From the NCBI GenBank assembly GCA_947452665.1, contig CANGEH010000065.1:1-9342 (forward strand): a stretch of 9,342 bases of DNA. The letters are read 5' to 3'. This document shows positions 1-6,924 of the stretch, piece after piece. Position 1 is the stretch's first letter, and each line of letters begins with the position of its first letter. The stretch is from Caulobacteraceae bacterium. Its GTDB lineage: Bacteria > Pseudomonadota > Alphaproteobacteria > Caulobacterales > Caulobacteraceae. The notes beneath the pieces are model-generated. The model had not been told where the DNA came from and did no database searches. It saw nothing but the letters and a program-made list of their open reading frames with translations. Made by a program: the position numbers and the translations under genes.

Positions 1-1664
1 ACGCCGCCGCCCTCGGCCGGACGCACGGTCCAGCTCTTGAGCGTCTTGATGTCAAAGGTTTGGCTAACCACGGTACTGACCGCGATCAGATCGGCCCGCG
101 CCTCTTGCCGGGTCAGGGTTAAGAGCACAAAGCCCTTGGCCGCCTGGTCAGTAAACAATACCTCAAGGTTGCGCTCCTCATAGGCCTGGTCGATCGGCAG
201 GCCCTTGAGCAGGTCGCCATAGCCTGGGCTCGTAATACCGGTTGTGCCAAATTCGGCCGCGACCCGGACCTTGCCGGACTGGTCATAAAGCTCATTGACC
301 CAAAAGGCATGGCTATCGCCAGACAGGACAATGGGATGGGCCTTGGCGGCCTTAAACGCGTCATAGACCCGCTCACGCGCCGCCGGATAACCATCCCAAC
401 TATCGAGATTATAGGGGATGTCCAGACTATAGAGCTCGCCCATCTTGGTCATGCGTGCCTGATAAGACGGAGCAAGCTGTGCCAGGGCGGCGGCCCAGGC
501 ATCCGGGCCCATCACAGTCTTCAGGTCCGGTCCCTTGACCTTGGCCATCACCACCTGATTGCCCAGCACCTGCCAGGTCTGGCCAGCCTTGATCGATTGC
601 GCCAGCTCGCGGCCAAGCCAGGCTTCCTGCGCCGGGCCCATGAGTTGGCGGGCCGGGTCTTCGCGCTTGGCCTTGAAGGCGGCAAGATCGGGCACGGGCT
701 TGCCATCGAGACCGGCCACCATCAGATCGCGGTCAAAGGTCAATTGCTTGTCGCGCGCGCTCAGGCGGGTCTCGGTCATGATCAGGCTGGCGACATCACC
801 AAACGCAAAACTGCGATTAATCGCCTCGCTATTGTGGCCCTTTTCCGGCTCCCGGATCGGCATCCATTCGAAATAGGCCTTTAGGGCGGCGGCCTTACGG
901 GTCGCCCAGGTGCCCTCGGTTGCGGGCTGATTGTTTTCAGCGCCGCCGAGCCAGCTGTCATTGGCGGTCTCGTGATCGTCCCAGACCACGATCCAGGGCG
1001 CTCGCGCATGGGCGGCCTGCAGATCGGCATCGGTCTTGTATTCCGCGTGCCGGACCCGGTAATCGTCTAGGCTGATAATCTCATGATCCGGCTTGGGCAG
1101 TCGGCCAATCTTGGCGCCAATATTCATGCCATAGTCTGTCGGCCCCGAGCCATATTCATAAATATAGTCGCCCAGATGCAGGACAACATCGACCCGCTCT
1201 AGCCGCGCAATCGCCGCATAGGCATTGAAGAAACCGGCCGGATAGAGCGAGCAGCTGGCCACAGCCATCACCACATCCTTAACCGAACCGACGGGCAGGG
1301 TCCTGGTCTGTCCGACCGGTGAGGTCACGCCCTGGCAGATAAAGCGGTAATAATAGGCATGGCCCGGCTTAAGTCCGCTTACATCGATCTTGACCGTATG
1401 ATCGCGGGCCGGATCGGCTGAGGTCTGACCCTTGGCGACCAACCGTTTAAAGCCAGCCTCTTCGGCCACCTGCCACTGCACCGGCAAGGTGGCGGACCCT
1501 GCGCCCGAGACCCGGCTCCAGATCACCACCCGATCACTCAAGGGATCTCCACTGGCCACACCATGGGCAAAGGCGATGGTTAGGTGGCCTGGAGCCGATG
1601 CCATGGCTGGCCCAGCGACGCCTAAACCCACAAGCGCTAAGGCTTTACGACGATTGATCTGCAT
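1..1664 (-). CDS. phoD: PhoD-family alkaline phosphatase, Tat-exported (3' end off the window)
   Basis: This is a phosphodiesterase/alkaline phosphatase D that would release phosphate from organic esters outside the cytoplasm. The reading frame is open from the ATG at 1664 to the left edge, giving 554 residues. Family length suggests only a short tail is missing. The N-terminus reads MQINRRKALALVGLGVAG followed by an AxA-type site near residue 22, a twin-arginine signal in which N-R-R-K-A-L departs slightly from the consensus. Residues about 31-125 match the PhoD N-terminal beta domain (HGVASGDPLSDRVVIWSR). The metallophosphatase core follows, with candidate metal ligands in ASCSLY (C138), HLGDYIYEYG (D166, Y169), WDDHETAND (D229, D230, H231, N235) and SGDSHAFW (D450, H452). 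An AGGGA ribosome-binding site lies 8 bases before the ATG. The gene is divergent from the pseudouridine synthase gene. I saw no Pho box. The family assignment is firm; the substrate is not known. Confidence 0.93.
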   Translation of the reverse strand, partial: MQINRRKALALVGLGVAGPAMASAPGHLTIAFAHGVASGDPLSDRVVIWSRVSGAGSATLPVQWQVAEEAGFKRLVAKGQTSADPARDHTVKIDVSGLKPGHAYYYRFICQGVTSPVGQTRTLPVGSVKDVVMAVASCSLYPAGFFNAYAAIARLERVDVVLHLGDYIYEYGSGPTDYGMNIGAKIGRLPKPDHEIISLDDYRVRHAEYKTDADLQAAHARAPWIVVWDDHETANDSWLGGAENNQPATEGTWATRKAAALKAYFEWMPIREPEKGHNSEAINRSFAFGDVASLIMTETRLSARDKQLTFDRDLMVAGLDGKPVPDLAAFKAKREDPARQLMGPAQEAWLGRELAQSIKAGQTWQVLGNQVVMAKVKGPDLKTVMGPDAWAAALAQLAPSYQARMTKMGELYSLDIPYNLDSWDGYPAARERVYDAFKAAKAHPIVLSGDSHAFWVNELYDQSGKVRVAAEFGTTGITSPGYGDLLKGLPIDQAYEERNLEVLFTDQAAKGFVLLTLTRQEARADLIAVSTVVSQTFDIKTLKSWTVRPAEGGG

Positions 1665-1715
1665 TTTGGTTTTCCCTGATTAGGCGATGCGTCTTGAGTT
1701 TAGGCCTTGATTGTG

Positions 1716-1743
1716 ACGTTAGCTTATCGCTGCAGCCTGCCAA
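1716..1743 (-). promoter_or_regulatory. Weak candidate promoter for phoD
   Basis: On the minus strand, TTGGCAG (1743-1737) is followed after 13 bases by GCTAACGT (1723-1716). This resembles the Caulobacter housekeeping pattern TTGaCgS, N10-14, GCTANAWC in the first box and in the first half of the second. Transcription would start about 45 bases before the phoD ATG. The match is partial, and the 93-base divergent region holds no other convincing element for either direction. Confidence 0.22.
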
Positions 1744-1757
1744 CCCCTTGGAATTTC

Positions 1758-2783
1758 GTGTCCCCAATCTCGCCGCCCGATGATGATCTGTTCGAAGAGG
1801 TCTTGTCGGACCTCAATCCTGAGCCCGCGCGCGAAATCGTAATCGCGCCAGACGCCGCCGGGGATCGGCTGGACCGGGTGCTGGCGGCGCATGTGCCTGA
1901 CGTTTCTCGGGCGCGAATTCAGGCCCTGATGGCGCAAGGGGCCCTGGTTTTTGACGGCAAGACCGTCACTGATGTCTCGGCCAAGGCCAAGGCCGGGACC
2001 TATGTGCTGGTCATGCCCGCGCCGATTGCGGCCCTGCCTGCGCCAGAGAACCTGCCCCTGACCGTGCTATTTGAAGACGCCCATCTGATTGTGATCGATA
2101 AGGCGGCGGGCATGGCCGCGCATCCGGCGCCGGGCACGCCAAACGGCACACTGGTCAATGCGCTTTTGTTTCATTGCGCCGACAGCCTGTCTGGCATTGG
2201 CGGGGTGGCAAGGCCGGGGATTGTTCACCGGCTGGATAAGGACACATCCGGCGTCATGGTTGCGGCCAAGTCTGATGCGGCCCATGCAGGCCTCTCGGCC
2301 CTGTTTGCAGCGCATGATCTGGACCGGGTCTATACGGCCCTGGTGCGGGGCGTGCCAGAGCCGCGGGGCGGTCTGATCTGTACCCAGATTGGCCGCTCGC
2401 CCACCGACCGCAAAAAAATGGCCGTGCTCAAGGCGGGCGGGCGCGAGGCCATAACCCGCTATCAGGTTGATGAGACCTTTGGTCCGGCGGCCAAACCCCA
2501 CGCCGCGCGAATATCGTGTCGTTTGGAAACCGGCCGTACCCATCAAATCCGGGTGCATATGGCCCATAAGGGCACGCCTTGCTTGGCTGACCCGGTTTAT
2601 GGCGGTGGTCCGCCAAGCCAAGCCGTGCGCGAGGCGGTGGCATTAGCAGGCCTCGCGCGCCAGGCCCTGCACGCGTCTGTGCTCGGTTTTGTGCATCCGA
2701 TCACCGGTGAAAAGCTCAGATTTGAGACCCAGCCCCCCGCCGATATGACAAATCTCATGGCCCTGCTGCGCCAAGGCGGCTAA
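1758..2783 (+). CDS. rluD: RluA-family 23S rRNA pseudouridine synthase (RluD-like)
   Basis: This enzyme isomerises uridines to pseudouridine in 23S rRNA. RluD acts on helix 69 during assembly of the large subunit. With the GTG at 1758 the protein has 341 residues, a normal length. An S4 RNA-binding domain covers about residues 36-85 (DRLDRVLAAHVPDVSRARIQALM). The synthase domain contains the catalytic motif GIVHRLDKDTSGVMV with the active-site aspartate at residue 160. It ends in the family motif ETGRTHQIRVHMAHKGTP near residues 255-272. The frame also opens at a TTG at 1707 and a GTG at 1713, but the 17 extra residues (IVTLAYRCSLPTPWNF...) look untranslated, and no good ribosome-binding site precedes any of the three. 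rpoH follows 110 bases downstream on the same strand. RluC is an alternative for the exact target; the S4 domain excludes the short RluA form. Confidence 0.9.
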   Translation: MSPISPPDDDLFEEVLSDLNPEPAREIVIAPDAAGDRLDRVLAAHVPDVSRARIQALMAQGALVFDGKTVTDVSAKAKAGTYVLVMPAPIAALPAPENLPLTVLFEDAHLIVIDKAAGMAAHPAPGTPNGTLVNALLFHCADSLSGIGGVARPGIVHRLDKDTSGVMVAAKSDAAHAGLSALFAAHDLDRVYTALVRGVPEPRGGLICTQIGRSPTDRKKMAVLKAGGREAITRYQVDETFGPAAKPHAARISCRLETGRTHQIRVHMAHKGTPCLADPVYGGGPPSQAVREAVALAGLARQALHASVLGFVHPITGEKLRFETQPPADMTNLMALLRQGG

Positions 2784-2800
2784 ATATCTGTGGTTTAGGT

Positions 2801-2829
2801 CTTAAACCCGCCATACAGTCTTCCTATCT
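2801..2829 (+). promoter_or_regulatory. Candidate sigma-32 (heat-shock) promoter of rpoH
   Basis: CTTAAAC (2801-2807) and TCCTATCT (2822-2829) are separated by 14 bases. The heat-shock sigma consensus is CTTGAAA and CCCCATNT with a spacing of about 13-15, so each box matches five defined positions. Transcription would start near 2837, giving an untranslated leader of about 55 bases. The same stretch can be read as a housekeeping promoter (TATCTA at 2825-2830 as -10), so the sigma assignment is inference. Autoregulation of rpoH by its own product is known in Caulobacter. Confidence 0.4.
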
Positions 2830-2893
2830 AGGATGGGAGGGCGGATCGGTGCGTCGGGGACGCAGGGTTACGAACACGCAGGGGAAATAGGTC

Positions 2894-3787
2894 ATGGCAT
2901 CAGCCGCGCAATCACTTTCGGTCATGTCGCCCGATGGCGGCCTGTCGCGCTATCTGACCGAGATTCGCAAATTTCCCATGCTGGCCCGCGATGAGGAATT
3001 CATGCTGGCCAAGCGTTGGCGCGAGCATGAGGACCCCAATGCCGCCCACCGGCTGGTGACGTCCCACCTGCGCCTCGTGGCCAAGATTGCCATGGGCTAT
3101 CGCGGCTATGGCCTGCCGATCGGCGAGGTGATTTCCGAGGGCAATGTTGGCCTAATGCAGGCGGTCAAGAAGTTTGAGCCCGATCGGGGCTTTCGCCTAG
3201 CGACCTATGCCATGTGGTGGATTCGCGCCTCGATCCAGGAATACATTCTGCGCTCCTGGTCCCTGGTCAAGATGGGCACGACGGCGGCGCAAAAAAAGCT
3301 GTTCTTCAATCTGCGCAAGGCCAAGTCCGAGATCAGTGCCTTTGAAGAGGGCGATATGCGGCCCGAACAGGTCAGCCATATTGCGACCCAGCTCGGCGTG
3401 CTGAACGAAGAAGTCATTTCCATGAACCGGCGTTTGTCCGGGCCCGATGCCTCGCTCAATGCCCCCTTGCGCGTCGATGGCGAGGGTGAATGGCAAGACT
3501 GGTTGGCCGATGACAATGCGGTTAGCCAAGAAACCCAACTGGCCGATAGCGAAGAGCACGGCATTCGCATGACCCTGTTGCAATCGGCCATGACCGAGCT
3601 GAATGACCGCGAACGTCACATCTTGACCGAGCGGCGGCTAAAGGATGAGCCAACCACTTTGGAAGATCTCGCCAGCCATTATGGCGTCAGCCGTGAGCGC
3701 GTGCGCCAGATCGAGGTGCGGGCGTTTGAAAAGCTACAAAAATCCATGAAGGCCGCCGCCCACGACCAGAACCTGATGCTGAACTAG
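2894..3787 (+). CDS. rpoH: RNA polymerase sigma factor RpoH (sigma-32, heat shock)
   Basis: This is the sigma factor that directs RNA polymerase to heat-shock promoters (chaperones, proteases). At 297 residues it has the usual length. Regions 1.2 to 2 span about residues 15-120, with the core-binding and -10 recognition segment EGNVGLMQAVKKFEPDRGF followed by LATYAMWWIRASIQEYI. The RpoH box QKKLFFNLRK at residues 133-142 is diagnostic of sigma-32 and separates it from RpoD and other group members. Region 4.2, with the -35 recognition helix, is TTLEDLASHYGVSRERVRQIE near residues 254-274. The ATG at 2894 has a strong AGGGG site at 2880-2884, nine bases upstream. It lies downstream of the pseudouridine synthase gene on the same strand, but the 110-base gap with its own promoter candidate suggests separate control. 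It converges on purA. No oddities were seen. Confidence 0.97.
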   Translation: MASAAQSLSVMSPDGGLSRYLTEIRKFPMLARDEEFMLAKRWREHEDPNAAHRLVTSHLRLVAKIAMGYRGYGLPIGEVISEGNVGLMQAVKKFEPDRGFRLATYAMWWIRASIQEYILRSWSLVKMGTTAAQKKLFFNLRKAKSEISAFEEGDMRPEQVSHIATQLGVLNEEVISMNRRLSGPDASLNAPLRVDGEGEWQDWLADDNAVSQETQLADSEEHGIRMTLLQSAMTELNDRERHILTERRLKDEPTTLEDLASHYGVSRERVRQIEVRAFEKLQKSMKAAAHDQNLMLN

Positions 3788-3802
3788 GCAGGACTAGCCT
3801 TT

Positions 3803-3844
3803 ACCTTCCCCCGCCTTCGCGGGGAAGACCGAAGGGGGAGAGGT
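3803..3844. repeat. GC-rich nested inverted repeat between convergent rpoH and purA
   Basis: Two competing foldings overlap here. The inner hairpin pairs CCCCGC (3809-3814) with GCGGGG (3819-3824) around the loop CTTC, and extends by CTT/AAG past one bulged C. The outer stem pairs ACCTTCCCCC (3803-3812) with GGGGGAGAGGT (3834-3844), with one bulged G. There is no T-run on either side, so it is not a textbook intrinsic terminator. Its form resembles the short GC-rich palindromic repeats scattered between genes in Caulobacterales genomes. It may still end or stabilise both converging transcripts. Confidence 0.6.
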
Positions 3845-3876
3845 CGGCACTCACCATCACCGAATGGGGATGGAAT

Positions 3877-5166
3877 CTAGCCCTGAAACGGGTCGCGCAT
3901 CAGGATCGTGTCTTCGCGCTCGGGGCTGGTCGATAAAAGCGCGACAGGGGCCTCGATCAGTTCTTCAATGCGGCGGACATATTTAACTGCATTGGCGGGC
4001 AGGTCCTTCCAGGAGCGTGCGCCGCGCGTGCTGTCGCTCCAGCCTTCTAGCGTCTCATAGATCGGCTGGGCGGCGGCCTGAGCCTTCATGCTGGCGGGCA
4101 GATAGTCATAGACCTGATCGCCGATTTGATAGCCGACGCAAACCTTCAGGGTTTCAAACCCGTCGAGTACGTCCAGCTTGGTCAGGGCAATCCCGGCTAT
4201 GCCATTGATGGCGATCGACTGGCGCACCAGCACCGCATCAAACCAGCCGCAGCGGCGCGGGCGTCCCGTGACCGTGCCAAATTCATGGCCCCGCTCGCCC
4301 AGACGCTTGCCGTGCTCATCAAACAGTTCGGACGGAAACGGGCCTTCGCCCACCCTTGTGGTATAGGCCTTGACGATACCCAGGACAAAACCGGCGGCCT
4401 TGGGGCCAAGGCCCGATCCGGCCGAGGCCTGGCCTGCGACCGTATTGGACGAGGTGACATAAGGATAGGTGCCGTGATCGACGTCCAAAAGCGCGCCTTG
4501 AGCGCCCTCAAACAGCACCCGCTTACCGGCCTTGACCGCCTTGTCGAGTAGACGCCAGGCGGGCTGGGCAAAGGGCAAGATCTTGGGGGCAACCGCGATC
4601 AATTGGGCCAAGAGGGCCTCGGCATCGGCTTCGGGCAGGTCTAGGCCGCGGCGCAGGGCGCCGTGATGGACCAAAAGGCGATTGATCTTGGCCGGCAGGG
4701 ATTCGGGCTCGGCCAGATCACCAACCCGAATGGCGCGGCGACCCACCTTGTCCTCATAGGCCGGGCCAATCCCGCGCCCGGTGGTGCCAATCTTGGCGGC
4801 CCCTGCCTGTATTTCACGCGCTTGATCCAGATCGCGGTGTAGAGGCAGGATCAAGACGGCATTATCGGCCAGGGCCAAAAGCTCTGGACCAATCTTTACG
4901 CCTTGGCCTTCAATCCGCGCAATCTCGTCCAAAAACGCCCAAGGATCGACCACGACCCCATTGCCAATCACCGAGGGCTTGCCCTGAACCACGCCGGAGG
5001 GCAGCAAGGACAGCTTATAGGTGACGTCCCCGACCACTAGGGTGTGACCGGCATTATGCCCGCCTTGGAAACGCACCACCACATCGGCGCGGTTGGACAA
5101 CCAGTCGACAATCTTGCCCTTACCCTCGTCGCCCCATTGGGCGCCGACCACGGTGACATTGGCCAA
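3877..5166 (-). CDS. purA: Adenylosuccinate synthetase PurA
   Basis: PurA joins IMP and aspartate using GTP to give adenylosuccinate, the committed step from IMP to AMP, in the cytoplasm. The protein has 429 residues, the family norm. The N-terminal motif GAQWGDEGKGK (8-18) holds the catalytic D13, and RFQGGHNAGHT (32-42) holds the catalytic H41. GTTGRGIGPAYEDK (127-140), FEGAQGALLDVDHGTYPYVT (219-238), RVGEGPFPSEL (271-281) and TGRPRRCGWFD (300-310) follow. TKLD (329-332) is the guanine-recognition motif, and the C-terminal TSPERED (413-419) is intact. The start is a TTG: MANVTVVGAQ is the expected N-terminus, an in-frame TAA lies five codons upstream and no in-frame ATG or GTG lies between. 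The gene follows serA by 100 bases on the same strand with no T-tract terminator, so read-through from serC-serA is plausible. Confidence 0.97.
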   Translation of the reverse strand: MANVTVVGAQWGDEGKGKIVDWLSNRADVVVRFQGGHNAGHTLVVGDVTYKLSLLPSGVVQGKPSVIGNGVVVDPWAFLDEIARIEGQGVKIGPELLALADNAVLILPLHRDLDQAREIQAGAAKIGTTGRGIGPAYEDKVGRRAIRVGDLAEPESLPAKINRLLVHHGALRRGLDLPEADAEALLAQLIAVAPKILPFAQPAWRLLDKAVKAGKRVLFEGAQGALLDVDHGTYPYVTSSNTVAGQASAGSGLGPKAAGFVLGIVKAYTTRVGEGPFPSELFDEHGKRLGERGHEFGTVTGRPRRCGWFDAVLVRQSIAINGIAGIALTKLDVLDGFETLKVCVGYQIGDQVYDYLPASMKAQAAAQPIYETLEGWSDSTRGARSWKDLPANAVKYVRRIEELIEAPVALLSTSPEREDTILMRDPFQG

Positions 5167-5180
5167 ACCAGTATTCCTTT
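5164..5180 (-). promoter_or_regulatory. Ribosome-binding site that fixes the TTG start of purA
   Basis: On the minus strand AAAGGA (5180-5175) lies eight bases before TTG (5166-5164), an ideal spacing. An in-frame TAA overlaps the start of the AAAGGA (5182-5180). This rules out an upstream start and supports initiation at TTG. Confidence 0.8.
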
Positions 5181-5205
5181 AGATGAAGCGCTCAAATCCA
5201 ACGCC

Positions 5206-5252
5206 GACAGGGGATATGCGGCCGAGTTTTAGATCAAGCCAGCCCCCCTGTC
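5206..5252 (-). repeat. 8-bp perfect inverted repeat upstream of purA
   Basis: GACAGGGG (5206-5213) and CCCCTGTC (5245-5252) form a perfect eight-base-pair inverted repeat around a 31-base loop, in the 100-base gap between the serA stop and the purA start. In a read-through transcript it would form a GC-rich stem about 40 bases before the purA start codon. No T-run follows. It could be a regulatory stem, a processing site or chance. Confidence 0.45.
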
Positions 5253-5266
5253 ATCTGGCACTTGGC

Positions 5267-6844
5267 TCAAAACACCAGGGCGCGGGCCTCCTTAACGTGT
5301 GGCAGGGCCTGAACCGCGCTAAGCAAGGCTGGCGCCGGGGCCTGATCCACCCCAACCAGCGCAATGGCATCGCCGCCTGCTGCGGTTCGGCCCAGATTAA
5401 AGGTGGCAATATTGATCCCGGCATCGCCCAATAGCGCGCCCAAGGCCCCGATAAAGCCCGGCTTATCGAGATTATTGACATAGAGCATGGCCGCCGCAAA
5501 GGGCGCATCCAGCTCCATGCCCTTGACCTCGACAATGCGCGGCACGCCGCCGATCACTGTGCCGGCAAAGGCGCGCTCGCCCGAGGCCGAGGTGACGGTA
5601 ATGCGCATCAGGCTGTCATAAACCGGCGATAATTCCTGACGGCTTTCGGAAACCGTAATGCCGCGTTCCTTAGCCACGCTGGGGGCAGAGACCATATTGA
5701 TCTCAGCCAGCATGGGGCGCAAGATTCCGGCTAGGCCAGCGGCGGTCATGGGTTTGACATTCAGCTTGGAGACCTCGCCGACAAATTCAATCTCGATGGT
5801 CTTTAGGTCCGCATCGACCATCTGCCCGGCAAAGGCACCCAGTTTTTCAGCTAAGGCGACAAAGGGCTTAAGCTTGGGTGCTTCATCGGCCGTGACCGAG
5901 GGGCTGTTGAGGGCATTGGACACCGCGCCGGTCAGCAAATAATCGGCCATTTGTTCGGCCACTTGCAGGGCGACGTTTTCTTGCGCTTCCAGCGTTGAGG
6001 CGCCCAGATGCGGTGTGGCAATAAAATTGGGATGGCCAAACAGCACATTGGCCTTGGCCGGTTCCTCGACAAACACGTCAAAGGCCGCGCCGCCAATATG
6101 ACCGCTATCGAGCCCAGTGCGAAGCGCGGTCTCATCGACCAGGCCGCCGCGAGCGCAATTAATGATGAAGACGCCCTTGCGGGTCTTGGCCAGGGCCTCG
6201 GCATTTAAGATATTCCGGGTCTTGTCGGTCAGGGGCGTGTGCAGGGTGATGACTTCGGCACGTGCCAAAAGCTGGTCCAGTTCAACCTTTTCAACGCCAA
6301 TCTCAACGGCGCGTTCGGGCGACAAGAAGGGGTCATAGGCAATGACCTTCATCTTTAGGCCATTGGCGCGGTCGGCAACAATGCCGCCAATATTGCCGCA
6401 GCCGATCAGGCCTAGCGTCTTGCCATAGAGCTCAATGCCCATGAACCGGTTCTTTTCCCACTTGCCAGCCTGGGTCGAAAGATCGGCGGCAGGTAATTGG
6501 CGGGCCAGTGCAAACATCATGGCAATGGCATGCTCAGCCGTGGTGATCGAATTGCCAAATGGGGTATTCATGACCACGACGCCAGCGGCGGTGGCCGACG
6601 GAATATCGATATTATCGACCCCAATCCCGGCCCGGCCAACGACCTTTAGGCGCTTGGCCGCCGCGATCACATCCTTATCGGCCTTGGTCGCCGAGCGCAC
6701 GGCAAGGCCGTCATATTGATCAATAATATCAAGTAGTTCAACCTTGGTCAGGCCGGTCTTGACATCGACCTGAACGCCGCGCGATTGAAAAATCTGCACG
6801 GCGGCGGGGGATAATTGGTCGGCAATGAGAACGCGAGGGGTCAT
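5267..6844 (-). CDS. serA: D-3-phosphoglycerate dehydrogenase SerA (long form with ACT domain)
   Basis: SerA oxidises 3-phosphoglycerate to 3-phosphohydroxypyruvate with NAD, the first step of serine synthesis. From the ATG at 6844 the protein has 525 residues, the usual size of the long type with an extra regulatory domain. The Rossmann motif is GLIGCGNIGG (GxGxxG at 148-153). The catalytic Arg-Glu-His set is visible as R232 in NCARGGLVDE, E261 in VEEP and H279 in TPHLGAST. Residues about 315-445 form the allosteric substrate-binding region. The C-terminal ACT domain starts near 452 (LYVNNLDKPGFIGALGALLG), suggesting serine feedback. The frame extends upstream to 6892, but the added residues (MAGRYPPQVSFTKESP) lie across the intergenic hairpin and are unlikely; MTPRVLIADQLS is the normal start. 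It lies 80 bases after serC in the same operon. Confidence 0.97.
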   Translation of the reverse strand: MTPRVLIADQLSPAAVQIFQSRGVQVDVKTGLTKVELLDIIDQYDGLAVRSATKADKDVIAAAKRLKVVGRAGIGVDNIDIPSATAAGVVVMNTPFGNSITTAEHAIAMMFALARQLPAADLSTQAGKWEKNRFMGIELYGKTLGLIGCGNIGGIVADRANGLKMKVIAYDPFLSPERAVEIGVEKVELDQLLARAEVITLHTPLTDKTRNILNAEALAKTRKGVFIINCARGGLVDETALRTGLDSGHIGGAAFDVFVEEPAKANVLFGHPNFIATPHLGASTLEAQENVALQVAEQMADYLLTGAVSNALNSPSVTADEAPKLKPFVALAEKLGAFAGQMVDADLKTIEIEFVGEVSKLNVKPMTAAGLAGILRPMLAEINMVSAPSVAKERGITVSESRQELSPVYDSLMRITVTSASGERAFAGTVIGGVPRIVEVKGMELDAPFAAAMLYVNNLDKPGFIGALGALLGDAGINIATFNLGRTAAGGDAIALVGVDQAPAPALLSAVQALPHVKEARALVF

Positions 6845-6881
6845 GGGACTCTCTTTCGTAAACGAGACTTGGGGAGGGTAT

Positions 6882-6914
6882 CGGCCTGCCATCGCACGGC
6901 GGATCGGCAGGCCG
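6882..6914 (-). repeat. 9-bp hairpin between serC and serA
   Basis: CGGCCTGCC (6882-6890) and GGCAGGCCG (6906-6914) form a perfect nine-base-pair stem with a 15-base loop, ten bases after the serC stop on the minus strand. It has no following T-run, so it is not a strong intrinsic terminator. A partial terminator or a stem protecting the 3' end of the upstream message, setting different levels of SerC and SerA, is an inference from position. Confidence 0.6.
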
Positions 6915-6924
6915 TTTATAGTGG

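Noticed and set aside
309..884. A 191-codon open frame antisense to phoD
   Set aside because: The opposite strand encodes clear PhoD motifs throughout; this frame shows none.
1707..1757. Upstream TTG/GTG starts (1707, 1713) for the pseudouridine synthase
   Set aside because: The extra residues do not resemble the family N-terminus and no ribosome-binding site supports them; the GTG at 1758 gives the normal length.
2067..2621. A 184-codon open frame antisense to the pseudouridine synthase
   Set aside because: It is a by-product of GC-rich codon use in the real gene, and the translation shows no domain.
4126..4551. A 141-codon open frame antisense to purA
   Set aside because: It lies wholly inside a conserved enzyme gene and its protein has no recognisable motif.
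6845..6892. A 16-residue N-terminal extension of SerA
   Set aside because: It would run across the intergenic hairpin, and the standard SerA N-terminus begins at the ATG at 6844.
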